The notes: generated by a model from the letters alone, not told the origin. Positions 10,523-24,717 are shown, counted from the first letter of the stretch. The stretch: DNA of 64,000 nt from Ilex aquifolium (GCA_951799425.1 OX637394.1:1747501-1811500); one strand, 5' to 3'. Numbers and translations: made by a program.

Positions 10523-11332
10523 TATCTTTTTCCACCCTGCTAAGCTGAACATATCTAGACTTTTTGGCTCATCCGTCCTCTCAGACATGTAAGGTTCCCC
10601 ATCCGCATATTCGGATAAATTTCACTTTAGATGGATCACATACTATTGAATCACCTCTTGGGTTTTATTTGGGATCTTGTGTGATGAAAACAACGGTTAA
10701 TATTTTGATGTGCTTTAATGTATAGGTACCTGTTCCACAAGAATAGGGTTTTCCAAATTCAAACATAATTTGCTCAATTAGTCTGCTGCATGTGGTCTCA
10801 TACCTGACCCTCCTATGGTTATCTTTCCCTTTCCTTTTGAGTCTGTCTTCTCTCACTGTGCTTAGCCACCATAGAAAAGAGCTGTGCTGACAACAAAGCT
10901 TCACCGTTACAAACTTACACATTTAAATGTGCCCTATAATATGTAACAATTTTACAAGTGACATAAACTCATGATTTATAATATAAATAATACACAAAAA
11001 CTTAAAGAGATCCAGTTCCCTTCATTGTAAATCTTCTTTGGGTATCAGGGAACACTTTCCTAGCAGATCATCAGCATCATTCTACAAATACTACAAAAGC
11101 AATCTGGGGAAGAATGATCACCACAACTCGATGTCTAATACTGCTACCATTCCCAAGCTGTGTACAGTCTACAAGGCTCCTCTCTTGGAATCTCTATCTG
11201 CGAAATACAGGGTATTGTCTATTGTGATAGATGGTGAACCCTCTGCTTGACATTCAACCCACCTGATCATGCTACCTCAAACTCGGGAGTGCCAAATCAA
11301 ACACTGAAAATACACAGATTGGCTGAATGACT

Positions 11333-14300
11333 TCAAATATATGCGAGTGAGCTCCGATCAAGGTCAGGCTGAGGGCGACCTCTGGTAGGAGTTGGCGGTC
11401 TTTGAATGTTAAGCTCCTGCAGGGACCAGAAACCGATTCAAGTAGTGTATAAGCCAGCCAAAATAATTGAACTCCTTACAAGTCAGGGTAGCATCGAACA
11501 AATCCACAGGTGATGTTTTGAAAATGAAGAATTCTTACCTGCATCCACGTGTCTTCGATGACACGTTCCGGAGATGTCTCTGGTGACTGAAGGGGAGGCG
11601 GCAAGGGATGAATCAATTTAGGAACAACCACCAACCCTCTGCCAACAACCAATATTGCTCCAGCATTGTTGGCCGACCCTGTATGCATTTGCCCAATTAG
11701 ACAGCAAATGCTAGCATCAAAAAAGGAGAAAACTTAACGCTCTCGGTGCTTACCACAATAGTTGGTTGCGGAAAAAAGAGTGATCAATTGTCCCTGAGCA
11801 AACCGTTCAAACCCATCCATAACACATTCATGTGCTCTTATAATGAGTTGTAATTTGTTTTTCTTACAGAAGTCCGTAACCCGATCAGGCTGCAAGTAAT
11901 GAGATAGAGTTACAGAACAAAGTTAAGGCCACAAGAGTATATCTAGGGGTGAAATTTCATATCCAGACGCTGTCAACAAGCAGTACACCACAACACAAGG
12001 AAAGAATATTCCATTTATAGGAAGTTTGTACATTGACCCCATAAACTTTATAACTGATAGTTAGCATGTTGAATATGAAAGAAAGCGGATTATTGCCTGT
12101 AGGTAGCAATTAATTATTGAGAATTGATAAAAAAAAAAGAAAAGAATCAGAGATCCGTTTTACATATATCGCAGAGATTTAGCATGCATACCCCAAAAGT
12201 TACAAGACCAGGCCCTCTAGCATTTGGTCTCAAACCCTCTATACTATCATTCTCCGTGGGATCTGACCTGTACAAAAATATGTTACGTAACAATTTTTTA
12301 AATGGAAACCAAACACTTAGAGATGCACTTAAAGGACATACCATAGAAGATCCATTAGGATTATAGATCCAGCATCCATAGTTATGGGCCTCTCTAGTTT
12401 CTCTATCTGTTCAACTGAATGTATTGACCTTCCTATGCCACCATGCATACAGATAATTTTTTTCTCAATAAGTGCGGCAAGTGGAAGACAGTTAAAAAGT
12501 TGATTGAAGCGCGTCCAAGCCCAGATCCCATCATTTTCTCCCTACATATACACCTGTCTTTAGAACAGTAAAATACTTCGTGAAGGAGAAATGTTTGCAC
12601 ATATATTTATACCATTCTTTCAATGCATTCAAGACGAAAACCAAAAAGTGCATTTATGTCAGCGGCCTCATGATTCCCACGAATCAAGTGAACATTCTCA
12701 GGATATTCTATCTGAAAATAACAACACAAAAAGAGCATGGTCAAACAAAGGAACACTTGCAAAGGATAAAAGTACTAGGAAGAAGCTTGCCTTTAGAGCA
12801 AGGAGCAAAGTGATGGTCTCCAAGCTGTGCTGTCCTCGATCAACATAATCACCCAGAAACAAATAGTCGATATAACTGAAACATAAAAAAACCTGCCCTT
12901 TAAACACTAATCTTGAAACTGCCCGATAAATCATAATCTGGAAAAAGGTCGACAAATGTTGTGATTCAGATAATGTACAAGAGTAGAAATAATGCAGATA
13001 GCTCAATCAATGGCATCAACGCATCAATACTAATCATGCTGTTCTTGCACTGGGCAAGAGCAACATCGATTGACTTTCATTCAATATCCTATTCCCGTTG
13101 TACTGCTTCTGCTAACAGTAAACGGTCAACTCTCTGCTTGACACTTGGGGAACAATACACGCTTGTCAATGGCCTGAAATGTTAAAGGATGAACAATACC
13201 TGCTACTTTTAAGGCAAGCAAGACAACCCTCAACATAATCGGCCACTATGCCAAGCATCATATCTTCTACTTAAGTCATGCTTCCATTTCATTGTAACAA
13301 ACTAGCGAACCTTGTAGTATGACTATCACTTCAGTGACTTGAGCATAGCTAAATGAATTTGGATGCTGCAGTGCACAGGTCGCCATAACTCACACATGGG
13401 GACAAGCATAGGCTATCAACCTAAAGTGCCCCACTTCACATAAGTGCACGCCAATGACGCCATTGATTTATTTCCAAGAGTTGTTTAATTTATCCCTCTG
13501 ATCTCTGAGTTAGAGTGCCTCAATTGAAAGAAAATTGACAAGTTCAAAATAGGAAAGTTAATTTGCTACAAAGTTCATCAAGGATTTGTAATTAGCTTGT
13601 TCCACCTCCTACTTATTTTAAATAAGACTGCTTTGGTTAGGGACAGTAACAAAAACCAGCTTCCTATTGATATGTTTTGAGAACCATATTTCAGTGGGAA
13701 ATTAGAGATTTTAGGTCTCCTTATCAGGTAGCCCTTGCCATAGCAGAATGGCAAAAAAAGTCCAAGTAGTCAACTCCAATAAATTGGTACAAGGTTTGCT
13801 TGGTTTGGTTTGATCTTTCTTATTCCATGAGCATAGTGACACATACAGGGTATAACACAATAACATGTCAATATGGTGAACTTTTGAACACCACAAGGAT
13901 ACGAAACAATGTATTTGCATTAATATCAACAACAATAAGTAAAAATAGAAGTAGTCAAATAATTATATATCACGTAGCCGACCCCAAAAATATTAAGACA
14001 AGGCTTTGGTGGGTTGAGTTGAGTATATATGGGCAAATCATTAATATTTTCTTTATGAATCTGTAAGGTGTGCTAAGTTTTTACTCCACAAATCCACATG
14101 AACAACCTGTGACAAGTTGATACTTGCATTTGGATCAAATCTGGCAAGATTTACCCTGCGGTATCATAATTATTCCCTTCTGAATTGAGTCAAAGAATGT
14201 GCTGAAGTAACCAAGAAGGACCACATGCATCTAAGCCTCTGCATTTCCGACTTGACTTTTATTCTTAGAAAAGAAGCTGTTCTTTCTTAGGAAAATGTCA

Positions 14301-17300
14301 AGCCAGACAGTAAACATTGTCACCACTAGAATACGCCAGTCATCACATTAACCTTAATTAGGGTACCACCCATTGTTGCATCCAAATCCTTGGATTCAAG
14401 GCTCTGCATGCATCTAAGCCTCTGCATATCCCGACTTGACTTCTATTCTAAGTGCAAAGAAGTTGTTCTTTCTTAGGAAAATGTCAAGCCAGACGGTAAA
14501 CATTGTCACCGCTAGAATAAAATACGCCAGTCATCACATTTGCCTAGCGCCCAACCTGAATTAGGGTACCACTGATTGTTGCATCCAAATCCTTGTATTT
14601 TAAGGCATTTCTTCGCACTCATTGTTATGCATCTAGTTAGACCCATCCACCAAAACCAAGTTATTTGAAGATTATAATCATTATATGACCCAATAAACCA
14701 GTGTAAAACATGTCATCTAATTAAGTCTTACTGGAAACTGAGATCCATGCAGGTTTATTACTTAAAAGGGATATTAAGCCTATAGTAACTGATGAATCCA
14801 GTATATCAAGCTTAACAACAATTGATACGGAGTGTGACAGTACAACTTGCATGACATAAAAAAGAGTATTTTTAAACTTAAAGTGTTTCACTTGAAAGGT
14901 ACACCATACACGAACTCATAAAGCTGGAATATGTCAATTTTTGTAATTGGTTAAGTTTAAAAGTATAGAAGTGAAATGAAAATAATATACATGTGTGTGT
15001 GCGTATATCTAATTTCACAACATTCAATACCAAACTTACGTTATGTCTCCTGCAGTGGAAGGAAAGCCATATTCATCGAACAGCCTCATTAGATCACCAA
15101 ACTGACCATGAAGATCGCCGAACACTTTTACAGGAGCTTTCAACTGAAGAACTGTGGGCTCATGCATAAAGATCTGCTCAGCAGCATAACAAAGCTCACC
15201 CACTTCATATGAATCCAGAAAAAACTTCCTGTTTGTAGGAGGTTTCCAGTTTCGAGGCCTAAGCAAAGTAGATATAATCTGCAAGAAAACAAATGGTAAT
15301 GAGGATTGTGTAGAAACATTAATAATATTTCTTTCTTAAAAAAACAAAAATGAACAACCGATGTTTGGTAATGCTTGCCTTCTTATGCAAGCCTTGAGGA
15401 GACTTCTGCCTGGTGAACTTTTTGGTAGGATTTGACAAGTCATTATGCAATGGAACCATTCGTCTACTCTCATTCTCAAATTGATCCAAGGACAACTGCC
15501 TCACCATCCCACCCAGGTTTCCTACGGTCTCTTTAGCAACTACCACCTGTAAAATAAGAAACAGCATGATTTTGCATCTTGAAGATAATAGAGCCATAAA
15601 TACAGAGCAAGCAAAAAAGACATACAGCTCTAGGGTGAAGGCGGACATCACCCTCAGTGTCACTACCCTCTGAAGTGGTCTCCGCAACTGGTGAGTTGTC
15701 ATTGGAAACAGATGTTTCTTCAGCAGGAGAGGCAGATGCCGCCTGAACAGCTTGCCAGACAGCGTTAGCTGCCTCAGCTTCAGCAGCAGAAGCCTCAGCC
15801 AGTTTCTCCATAGAATTTTTGTCCATGCTGGTAAAGACAAAAATACATTATATAAATATTGAAGTAAGCTCTGTCAAAATCCTTGTGTTAAGGAACAGAA
15901 ATCAAACATATGGTTTAAAACCTCAAGCTGCCAAATGAGGGGCTTTCAGGACTGCCATCCAGATTTATTGTAGAATCATTTGTTCTGGGACTTGTCATTG
16001 CTGAGGCCTTCTCAGATATTAGTACAGAAGAATTGATGTCAGGCTGCAATGGTGAATTTTCTGCAATCAGAAAATCGTCTAACACTGTATCTGCACCAAG
16101 GAACACAACAGACTTGTTATGTGACAAAACAAAGAAAAGGAAAAATGAAGAGGGACATAGTTCAGCAGTAATTTAGAGTCATCAGTTATCCAGATAAGCA
16201 TTTTAGGTTTTCTTTTTGGCGCGGGGTGGGGTTGTTGCTGGGGAGCAATTGCAAGTGCTTATTTGCCCATCACAGGTTCGACTACAGTAAGTAACCATAC
16301 AAAATGGGGGGAAGGCCACCTATGACTCATCTTTCCCAAACCCCGTTGTAGGCAGGAGCTTGCTCTCCGGGTAAAAACGTGGTTGTGCCCCGGGGGAGTA
16401 AGTGCCTTAGCACTTAATTTAAGAGCATGCCACTCAACCATCATTTCAGGGACATGAAAAAAGTACTAGTCCGAGATACAAGTCATTGTCACAATCTTGT
16501 TTGTGGATGTTTCCAACACTGAGGTTTGATTGAAAAAACATTTACCTCTAACATTGGATACATTTTTCACTGAGTGATTGCAACCATCTTGTTCAACCAA
16601 GCAAAACACATCTGTCAAAATCTTGTATGTTTAGTCATCAGTATCGTTCTCACTTGACTACCATGCGTGGCCTTTTTAACTGTTTCCCAAAAGCCAACTG
16701 GTACTTTTACCTTATCCCTCTAAAGACTGATTTATTACTCAAGATTGTTCATAGACACAAACCTGTAATATAAATACAAAGATTTGTATGCAATGGTTTG
16801 ATTAGAAATTTCCATTTTTGTTATTTTTTAGTTTCAGAAGAGGCCATTTATGTAGATAAGTCTAGCCGATCACAAAATCTTTACAACATAAGCAACCTTT
16901 TAGAAGAAGGATTTCAAGAGTAGTGTTCTAAATTTACCATATTTTCCGGCATTCCATTTACTTGAGCAAGGATCACTCTTAAAAGTTATGCTCCATAAAA
17001 ATAAAAGGGCATGAGAAAATGCTCCACAGAAAGAAGAAATTACAAGTGAGTAAAAGAAAAAATAAGAATAGCTCTGAGTGTTAAAAAAAATGGTAATTCA
17101 TGATATTGCAGTTATTGCTTCCATCAAATAACTAGAGTCACTATGACAGACAGTCTTGCAACTACTGAAAACACTCTTTACCTCCTCTGATACCACCATA
17201 AATATATATCCGCACACCAACAGATGCAGCCGCGTGGCGACAACGACGCATGAGCTCCAACAAAGAATCAGGGTCTGTGTGTCCTTTGCTGGTGCGTGAA

Positions 17301-20300
17301 GAAGTCACTAACCCATGTCTATCGAACCAAACTCCGGCAGCAGTGTCCAATACTTACAAGACCAAAATGACATTGCAAGATAAGTTCTGAGATTTTCTTC
17401 AACGAATGATTACAAATATCATTCAGCTAATGAAACAGAATACAAAACCCAATATACCTGCACTTGCTGCTTCAGCTTCAACTGGCCGTCCTCCCCTAAG
17501 AACACCTCCCGTAACATGCAATCTCGCACCAACAAATACCTGACAATCAGCATTGTTTAGATCATGGAATGGACAAAGATGATGAAAGACAGAAAAGAAT
17601 ATACTATACCCCCAACATGCAACACAAGAAACTCAGTAGACATGAGTTGCTGGTGTATAGTTACCAGCCTACCACTTACCGCAGCATGTTGATACCTTGG
17701 CGAAGGAGACACCCCAGGTGCAAGAGTCCACTCCCACTGCCCATTTCTGTGCATAAGCAGTCCATAAGCATCTGCCAATGGCTGCAGATTCATAAATACA
17801 ATTAACAGTCTCAGACAACCACACACTGCTGAATAAACCTCGATATGATTTATGAATGATATGCCCATCATTAACTCTGGCTCAGGAAAGATAAGCTGGC
17901 TCAACAGCTTTGAATTGCTTTAGGACATTATTATTCTCATCATTTCATTAAAGGTTTGGGGGGCCACTATGCTAAATCATTTTTTTTTCCTCACTTGTTA
18001 CACTTGCAGCTGATTTTAACAATATATCTATGCTGGTTTTTTTCCAAAGGAGGAAAAAAAATACATGAATTTATGATTGAACCTCGGACTAATGGTAGCA
18101 AATCCAACCTTGCCAAGCCTATATTAAATCCCACCTACTTGGAGGTGCCATACGGCATTGTCCAAGTCCATGTTCTCCACTAAATCATATGCCATCAAAT
18201 CTTCTATATCATCCAAACTCTCTTTTATTGTAGGCCTTCCTCCTTCACTAATGATATCCTTTACTATCATCTTATTCAGTTTTCTGCTGCACTCAATGGT
18301 TTTCTCCACACAAGATTACACTAACTTAGGTCATATCTCATCCTCTACATGAATTCTTGCCACCACCCGCCTCGGACATGCGTGTTCATGACTCATCCAT
18401 CTTTTATTTGCATGTCTAGCATTCTACAGACTGATAAGTCCATGCAGATGTCTTGTAAAATATTTTACCGGTTCCTTGGGGATGATAAATTGCATGTAAT
18501 AAAAGTGCACATTTCTGGTACATCATGGCTCATTTTGTATATTTTGGCCACCAATTTTCACAAGTCCCCATCACTTGGACTGAAGCTAACCGAACAATAA
18601 TAATAATGTACTTATGTAGTGCATGCCCACCTGTTCCTTGAAGTTTCCTAGACATGATACATTCATCTACACAGACCCTTATCATAAGTGTCAGAGTCTC
18701 CACAAATAACGTATTATTACAAAATATTACTTTCCATTTTGGAGATAATCGTAAGCTCCATACAAGGGAAAGAGTGACCATCCATCACCACCTGGTTTGG
18801 TGCATGCATATAGAAACTCTGGCATATTGCCCTTGTCCATGCAGCACAAAAACCCTTCGAAATGTAACTATTTGTGTATTAATTAATTTGACTTAACAAC
18901 GCCTGTTATAAGCAGTAGACAATGAGTATAATACAACCTACACATTCCCATTTGAAGTCAACAGACTGAACACCTGCCCCTTGCTGGCAAGCAGATTTTC
19001 AATTTAAAAGTAGTAAATCAGCTAAGTGTGAACCCCTTTTCCTTTTCCTAGGATTACCACCAATAAACCAACAGAAAAAGTAGAATGCTGCCATACAAAA
19101 CTCCTTGAGAACAGAAGTTCTAAAGAATTCAGCAACATAACCCCAACGTCCCAATTTTAAGAGTCCACCTTTTCTTTGGACACCTCTAATCATTCACCTC
19201 TAATGTGGCCCGCTCCTCCCAGTTATATGACCAACAGGATCAGTTGGCTAGAAAGAGAGCTAATCTTCCCACGGGCGACAAAGTCCTTCTTGGGCCCATG
19301 TCCTCCACAAGTAAATATTGGATGTAACGGTTACACCACGTCGGCATTGCCACGGGGTATAACTATCCAATGATAATTCAACAATTAAGCAAAATGGACT
19401 CTTGTCCTTCAAATGTGAGATAGTAACCGCCACATATTCAAAAAGTGGGGTTCCCTTTTCGACTTGATTGCTTATTATTGAGTGGTTCGTTACACCCAAA
19501 ATTTACTTGTCCTCCAACTATGAAACCAACAATGCTTTTCTTGCTCTTTGAGAAGAGGGGACTCAAAGCCCACCAACCTGCTATTCGAACACACTTTATG
19601 CCTTGGGCTCTAGCGGAATATCCATACCACTCTGCCATTCATAGTTTTGCACCAAATTTGAAAGTTGAAACACATAATATTATGTTCCTTAAGAATAAGT
19701 GTTCCCAAAAAAGGGGTCCCAATTGATGGGAAAGAGGGAGTAGGCTACAAATGAGGATAACATTTAAACCAAAACAAACTAAACAAGCCCGCTAACTAGA
19801 AACAAGAACACAATGCAGAAAAACTCAGTCAGAAAGAATATTGACAATTCATTATGAATTTAAGAGAGCACAAAGACAGTAGGCCACACCATGCCGGAGG
19901 CGTCTCTTCCACCACAAAGCAAAAACATGCCGTCTGAGCGAGCACTGGCTGTTGCATACCTACAAAGGATAACATAAAATTTCAAAAGCCTATAAAAAAA
20001 TACAGCTGTTCATAGAATCACATTGAGACTTGAATTACAATTGTAATGCAGCACAGCCATTGATTCAAATACAACCCAACACAAAATTTTGTCACATAAG
20101 CCAACAATCTGCAATCGGAAGATGGTTGCAAGTTCTCTAGTCACCGACTGGATGAAAGGTCATGTTAACCATATGCAATGAAATGTTTGTTAGAGTAGTA
20201 AAGAATTCATAAAAAGACTTTTATTTCTCAGTCTAAGTTAGCGATGTAAAAAAAATAAAAAATAAGAGAAATTTTCTCTTATTTTTTATTTTTTTTACAT

Positions 20301-23300
20301 CGCTAACTTAGACTGAAGTTTGATAGCACTGAAAGCAGGAAAAACACTCCACAGTTGGTCCAAATAGCTGCAATCTGGATAGACCACACACATTTCAGGG
20401 ACAAATAAAGAAACAAATAAAGTCCCTCAAAAGTGTATTGTTTAAGGGTGCAAGTAAGAGGTATGATTGGCTTGTAGATAACACCCACAACAGACATCAG
20501 CTAGCCACCATGAAACGAGAAGATTGAACTGGAAAAGAAGCGAACGACAACAAGGACCAGTAAGGAAGAGAAGGAGAACACGTAAAGCGAAAGATTTATC
20601 TTGAGTGGGATGGACAGAGAGTTCCTCCTGCAAAACCAGTAAACATGGATATGCAAGCTTCACAGAAGGAAAAATGAGAATGGACTGATTTAAAAGTACA
20701 GCTCCATTCCTAATAAGAATATGGGAAGTTAATGTAATGGAACCTCACACAAGAATCTTAGTGGGAGCATGCTTGTGCAATTACAACTATGGAAATGTTT
20801 GCCCAGATTAGTAACAAAGAAGCTTCTCAAAACAAAAGAACAAAAAAAAAAATGCAATCTATTTCATATTAGAGTTAAGGAAATTTAAATTTTAAACATG
20901 CATGAACAAAAAAGCTATATGCACAGAAAAACAAGTTTAGTAATGACAGCAGATTCTCCAATGAAACGGTAGAATATGGCTCTAATTAGAACAGTCCGAA
21001 AGGAATAAAAATTTACAAAGTCTAACTTTTGAACTAAGAATAGACAATATACACTCACACTCTAGCAGAAGGTCTATCCCCTTCCGGATTAAGCCTCTGC
21101 CATACATATGGTTTCTGAGCAGTATCCAAAACCCAAGAATCTGACAGCACTCTTTTTCCTGCAGAAGTATACAATTACCGTTAAAATGTTCAAGCACGAC
21201 AGAAAACATACAAACCTACTCTCTTCTTGTATAACATTGGCATGAAATTGCTAATGCTGATACGAAGATAGTTGGAAATTTAGCTGGCAAAATTCTATTT
21301 ACCAAAAATTACCCCAGTCAATCTTAGTTTTTCAAATATATGGGCATATCATAACCAAAACTACAAGATGGAAATAGGAAGAATATAGAAATACATGCCC
21401 ATAAGTCAAGCGACCGTCTTCTTGTTTACTATCTAGAGCCAACCCTAAAGATGGGAGTCATGCAGGACTTTTTGGCATGAGGTTAAATTGAATAGCCACT
21501 ATTGAGTGGCGTTCACCATTCATGCAAAATTGTCGGATCAACATGAAAATAGGACCATGACAACTACTCTGCCCAGAATTCAGCACTGATTGTTAGAGGG
21601 TCCAAATCAACTCGAGAAACAATAGAGTTATAATCTTAACCTTGAGGGCCATAATTTGTTTCATGGGATCCTATCTTGCTTCGCATGAGGGGCAAGATAG
21701 CCACCTAGATAAATGTAGAATAGCACTGCGGGCCTTCTACCTTCTCTTTCTGGTCTAAGGGCATTGCGAAGGGTCAATCCATTCAAAAGGTCAGCCCAGC
21801 GCTAAGGCCCACCCAGATCACAATGCAGAGCTACCCCATTGTTGTGTGAATTTAAACAACAAAATCAAAAGGCTAAGAACTTAAAGTGCTAATCCAAAAC
21901 CCTCTTCCGCCACCCATAAAAGGGTAACATCGTGCTAAAGGGAAATCATAGGCAATCTCAAACTCTTGCATGATAAGATCCATTGAAACGGCACCAAATA
22001 GTCAGATAAGGTTTGTTAGTTCTGGTCATTCTATCCACAACAAATATGAATCCGTCCACCTTATTAGTAAGACTTATCTGTTACGTGTCACACAGTTAAC
22101 TACATTCCAAATAAAAAAAGGAAGTCCACACATACCCTCAGGGAGATGCTCATAAATTCTTAATCATGCTAACCGTGAGTGCTTTATTGAATTCCCCTTC
22201 ACATTCTTACAATGCAAGGGTGTCTTGATATCAAGACAGATATGTTTTAAATGCATTTGCTCACCATACAACACGGATTATAAACCATGCAATGGGAATC
22301 AATAAATTCTGAAGATCATTTAAAGTGTATCATTGCACACTGCTGTTAGACTAACAGTTTTTGCCGTTGCAATTAATTATTTCCTAGACAGTAAAGCTGA
22401 TATCATCTTTCTGTTAAAAGGAAAAAGATTGCTAAAATAAACTGAAGTGTTAGGCTGAAACAAAAAAATAGCTCTCACCGTCGTTGCCACTGACAGTAAC
22501 AAGGTATCTTTGGGCAACCAAGTCCATCACGTGACCATATCGAGGCCCAGGACCCTGTCCTTGAACAACAACTCTACACTCCAATAAAGAACCACGTCAA
22601 AATTCAAGACAATTCACGGGGAAAGAAACGGCTTCAACTAACTCTATAAGCTTACCGGTGCCACTTGAATTTGTCATTGGTCAAGTCAAGCACGTAGAGG
22701 TCATCCGTTGAATGACCAGCTGGACCTATGCCACCCTAGCAACACAAATTCAATCATCAATATAATTTTCTAAAAGAAAAGAAAAAATCACCTGAAACAC
22801 AGCTCTAAGCCCATCATTGTGGCTTCCAATCACCTGAAACACAACCATAGTCCCGACAGCAGAAGCCACATGTGCAGCCCTAGGTGAAGGTGGATCCCCA
22901 GCAGGTCGGAGTCTGAGTAATTTGAAAAGAAAAGGCACTCAATTTGAAGCAAATTTCAAAGGATTAAAGTAAAAACAAGTAGAATTCAAGCATGAACACA
23001 TGCCTGGTCCATTTCCTCGTAAGAACGTCATAGGAATGCACACAATTCGTCACACCAGCTAGCCCTAAAACAAAATTAACCAAGAATTTAGTATCTGTCA
23101 CCGGAAATCAACAATTATAGTTAGAGAGTGAGAAGAAGAAAAGAGGAGTGGTGGGTAATTACGGATGCCGGGGGCGCCTGCACCGCCACCCTCGATGGCG
23201 GTGGCGCCACCGAAGAGGATGAGGCGGGGACCATGGGTTTTGGTGGCGGCAACGGCAGTGAGAGTGTGAGCGCAGCGAGGGCCAGGGGCGTCTTCGTCGG

Positions 23301-23364
23301 TGTCCCAATAGCTCTCTAATGTTCGATAGGTGGGAGCCGGATGCAACCACGGCTTCGAACCCAT
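11333..23364 (-). CDS. BSL1: BSL1-type Kelch-repeat Ser/Thr phosphatase (BSU1 family)
   Basis: I assembled 21 phase-compatible exons: 23364-23163, 23064-23004, 22912-22834, 22735-22656, 22573-22479, 21158-21059, 19959-19890, 17781-17680, 17539-17458, 17352-17182, 16090-15922, 15827-15626, 15546-15379, 15278-15040, 12875-12791, 12711-12613, 12541-12342, 12267-12192, 11889-11754, 11678-11539, 11416-11333. Together they are 2640 nt, 879 residues; as I recall, BSL1 is about 880. The start is MGSKPWLHPAPTYRTLESYW and the end DRSSLAYI. Kelch repeats fill about residues 25-370. A Ser-rich linker precedes a PP1-like domain with GDLHG (581-585), GDYVDRG (615-621), GNHE (647-650), CMHGG and RAHE, all intact. 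BSU1-family phosphatases dephosphorylate the kinase BIN2 in brassinosteroid signalling. Introns 2, 13 and 15 start with GC. Confidence 0.95.
14225..14595. repeat. Tandem duplication (about 183 bp x 2) in the large BSL1 intron
   Basis: Copy 1 starts at 14225 and copy 2 at 14408, both with ATGCATCTAAGCCTCTGCAT. Shared words continue through GAAAATGTCAAGCCAGAC and GTTGCATCCAAATCCTTG, with a few substitutions and small indels. The repeat lies within the intron 12876-15039. Confidence 0.85.
16195..16445 (-). repeat. Possible tRNA-derived SINE fragment in a BSL1 intron
   Basis: On the minus strand a GTTGAGTGGCATGCTC segment resembles an A-box region, and a GTAGTCGAACCTG segment a B-box. The stretch is notably more GC-rich than the intron around it. 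No target duplication was found, so this is a weak call. Confidence 0.3.
19500..19640 (-). repeat. tRNA-like SINE head in a BSL1 intron
   Basis: Minus-strand GGCAGAGTGGTATGGATATT followed by GTGTTCGAATAGCAGGTTGG has the spacing and sequence of pol III A and B boxes. It does not fold as a full tRNA by eye and has no acceptor stem, so a SINE head is more likely than a tRNA gene. Confidence 0.35.
20229..20315. repeat. Perfect 87-bp palindrome in a BSL1 intron
   Basis: Two 43-base arms, starting CAGTCTAAGTTAGCGATG and ending CATCGCTAACTTAGACTG, are exact reverse complements around a single central base (20272). The inner arms are A/T-rich. It lies in the intron 19960-21058. It may be a foldback/MITE remnant or a recent inverted duplication. 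Confidence 0.95.
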
Positions 23365-23590
23365 ACAGACCCAATCACTATCTCAACAATCAACCGATCA
23401 AAAGACTAGAAAAAGTTGTTGTAAATCATTCAATCAGTACAGCAAAAAAAGTAGTGGAAGAAAAAGGAACCCTAATGATGGTAGTGGTGGATCCAAGCCA
23501 CCGGGTGGTGGGTCCCTGCGGTAAGCACCGGAACCGGAAGTATATGGTGTGTTTAGCTGTCTTTTTGAGTTCTATAGCGGGGCAGCCAGC

Positions 23591-23616
23591 GAGAGAGAGA
23601 GAGAGAGAGAGAGAGA
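23591..23616. repeat. GA microsatellite upstream of BSL1
   Basis: A (GA)n run about 230 bp upstream of the BSL1 ATG. On the transcribed strand it is a CT tract, common in plant core promoters and 5' UTRs. Confidence 0.85.
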
Positions 23617-23639
23617 AACTCCGAGAAAAAGTAACGACT

Positions 23640-24572
23640 AATGAATAGAATAGGAAGTGAATTGGAATGACGATGAGAGAGAAGAAAGATTTTTCTAGTT
23701 TTGTGAACCCCCTCAGTCAACCGTTACACGGTTTAGAATTTATAAATGAAAGAAAGAAAGAAAGAAGACTGCTCAACGGATCTCTGTACCACCTTACTTA
23801 TTTTGATTAATTAAAAGTAAATTATCCATATCGATATTATAATATTTATAAACAATAAATTTTTTATAATCTAATTTTTAAAAATTATCAAAATTTAAAT
23901 TTAAAATATTTAAATTTATAACTAGTCATTATTATTACTTGAGTTACCATTCATATTCAAGACAAACATTTATATTTATGGCAAGCAAACAGATGGGTTA
24001 AGAGTTCAAAATTGATAACGCTGAATGGAATTGCCATCTTTGCAATTTTAGTTTCTCCTTAATTAATTTTTGACAAATTGTTATGAAAAAATTAATTAAA
24101 ATACGCCTAAATTTTTCTGATGTTAGAGTTGGCCTATCGACCATTATCTCCACTAAAATCGAGATTTGAAATTCGTCAGCCCTCCCTCTAATAATGCCTA
24201 TTCAAAAAATTATTGATAACATCTCTTCAGAGAAATACTTTCTTTCACTGCATTTGAGAAAAATAGCTCACGTAGGGGGGGAGAAAAAAAGAAAAGAAAA
24301 AGATATACCCAACCCATTTGGACAAACTAAATAGATTTAGGATAATTATAATAACACCCCCTCAGATATTTAGAGTTACTCTTCAGTTATCGCTGGATGT
24401 TTCAAAAAATGACAATAATATCTCTAGTAATTTTTTTTTTATCATAAATAATTTATCTTTCCTTAGTTAAATTTGATCCAAAAAAAACTAATAAAAAGAG
24501 AAGGTTGGGCTTATGCCTCACATTCAAGAGTTGACACATGCGGGCTAATGTTGGATCGTCAAGTCTTCTTCT
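23640..24572. other. Intergenic DNA upstream of BSL1
   Basis: AT-rich sequence with no ORF of note. The part next to BSL1 presumably holds its promoter, but no distinct motif stands out beyond the CT tract. Confidence 0.5.
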
Positions 24573-24584
24573 AGCTCTAAACAT

Positions 24585-24717
24585 TTTTTTTTTTTTATAA
24601 CTTTTTTTTAATAGTGTTTACATGGAAAAGAAATAAATGAGATTCGAACTCGGGACCGCAATCTTTAAATCTAATGATGGAGTGGCTAGCTATTAGGCTA
24701 CCACTGAATCCTCTTCA
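24585..24717 (-). mobile_element. tRNA-derived SINE with a perfect 12-bp target duplication
   Basis: On the minus strand the head reads GGATTCAGTGGTAGCCTAAT (A-box) and GAGTTCGAATCTCATTT (B-box), followed by an A-rich tail. The element is bounded by AGCTCTAAACAT at 24573-24584 and again at 24718-24729. It is a different family from the 211-bp SINE at 26567. Confidence 0.8.

Noticed and set aside
24640-24717. Possible tRNA gene (B-box GAGTTCGAATC)
   Set aside because: No acceptor-stem pairing by eye; an A-tail and 12-bp target duplication show a SINE.
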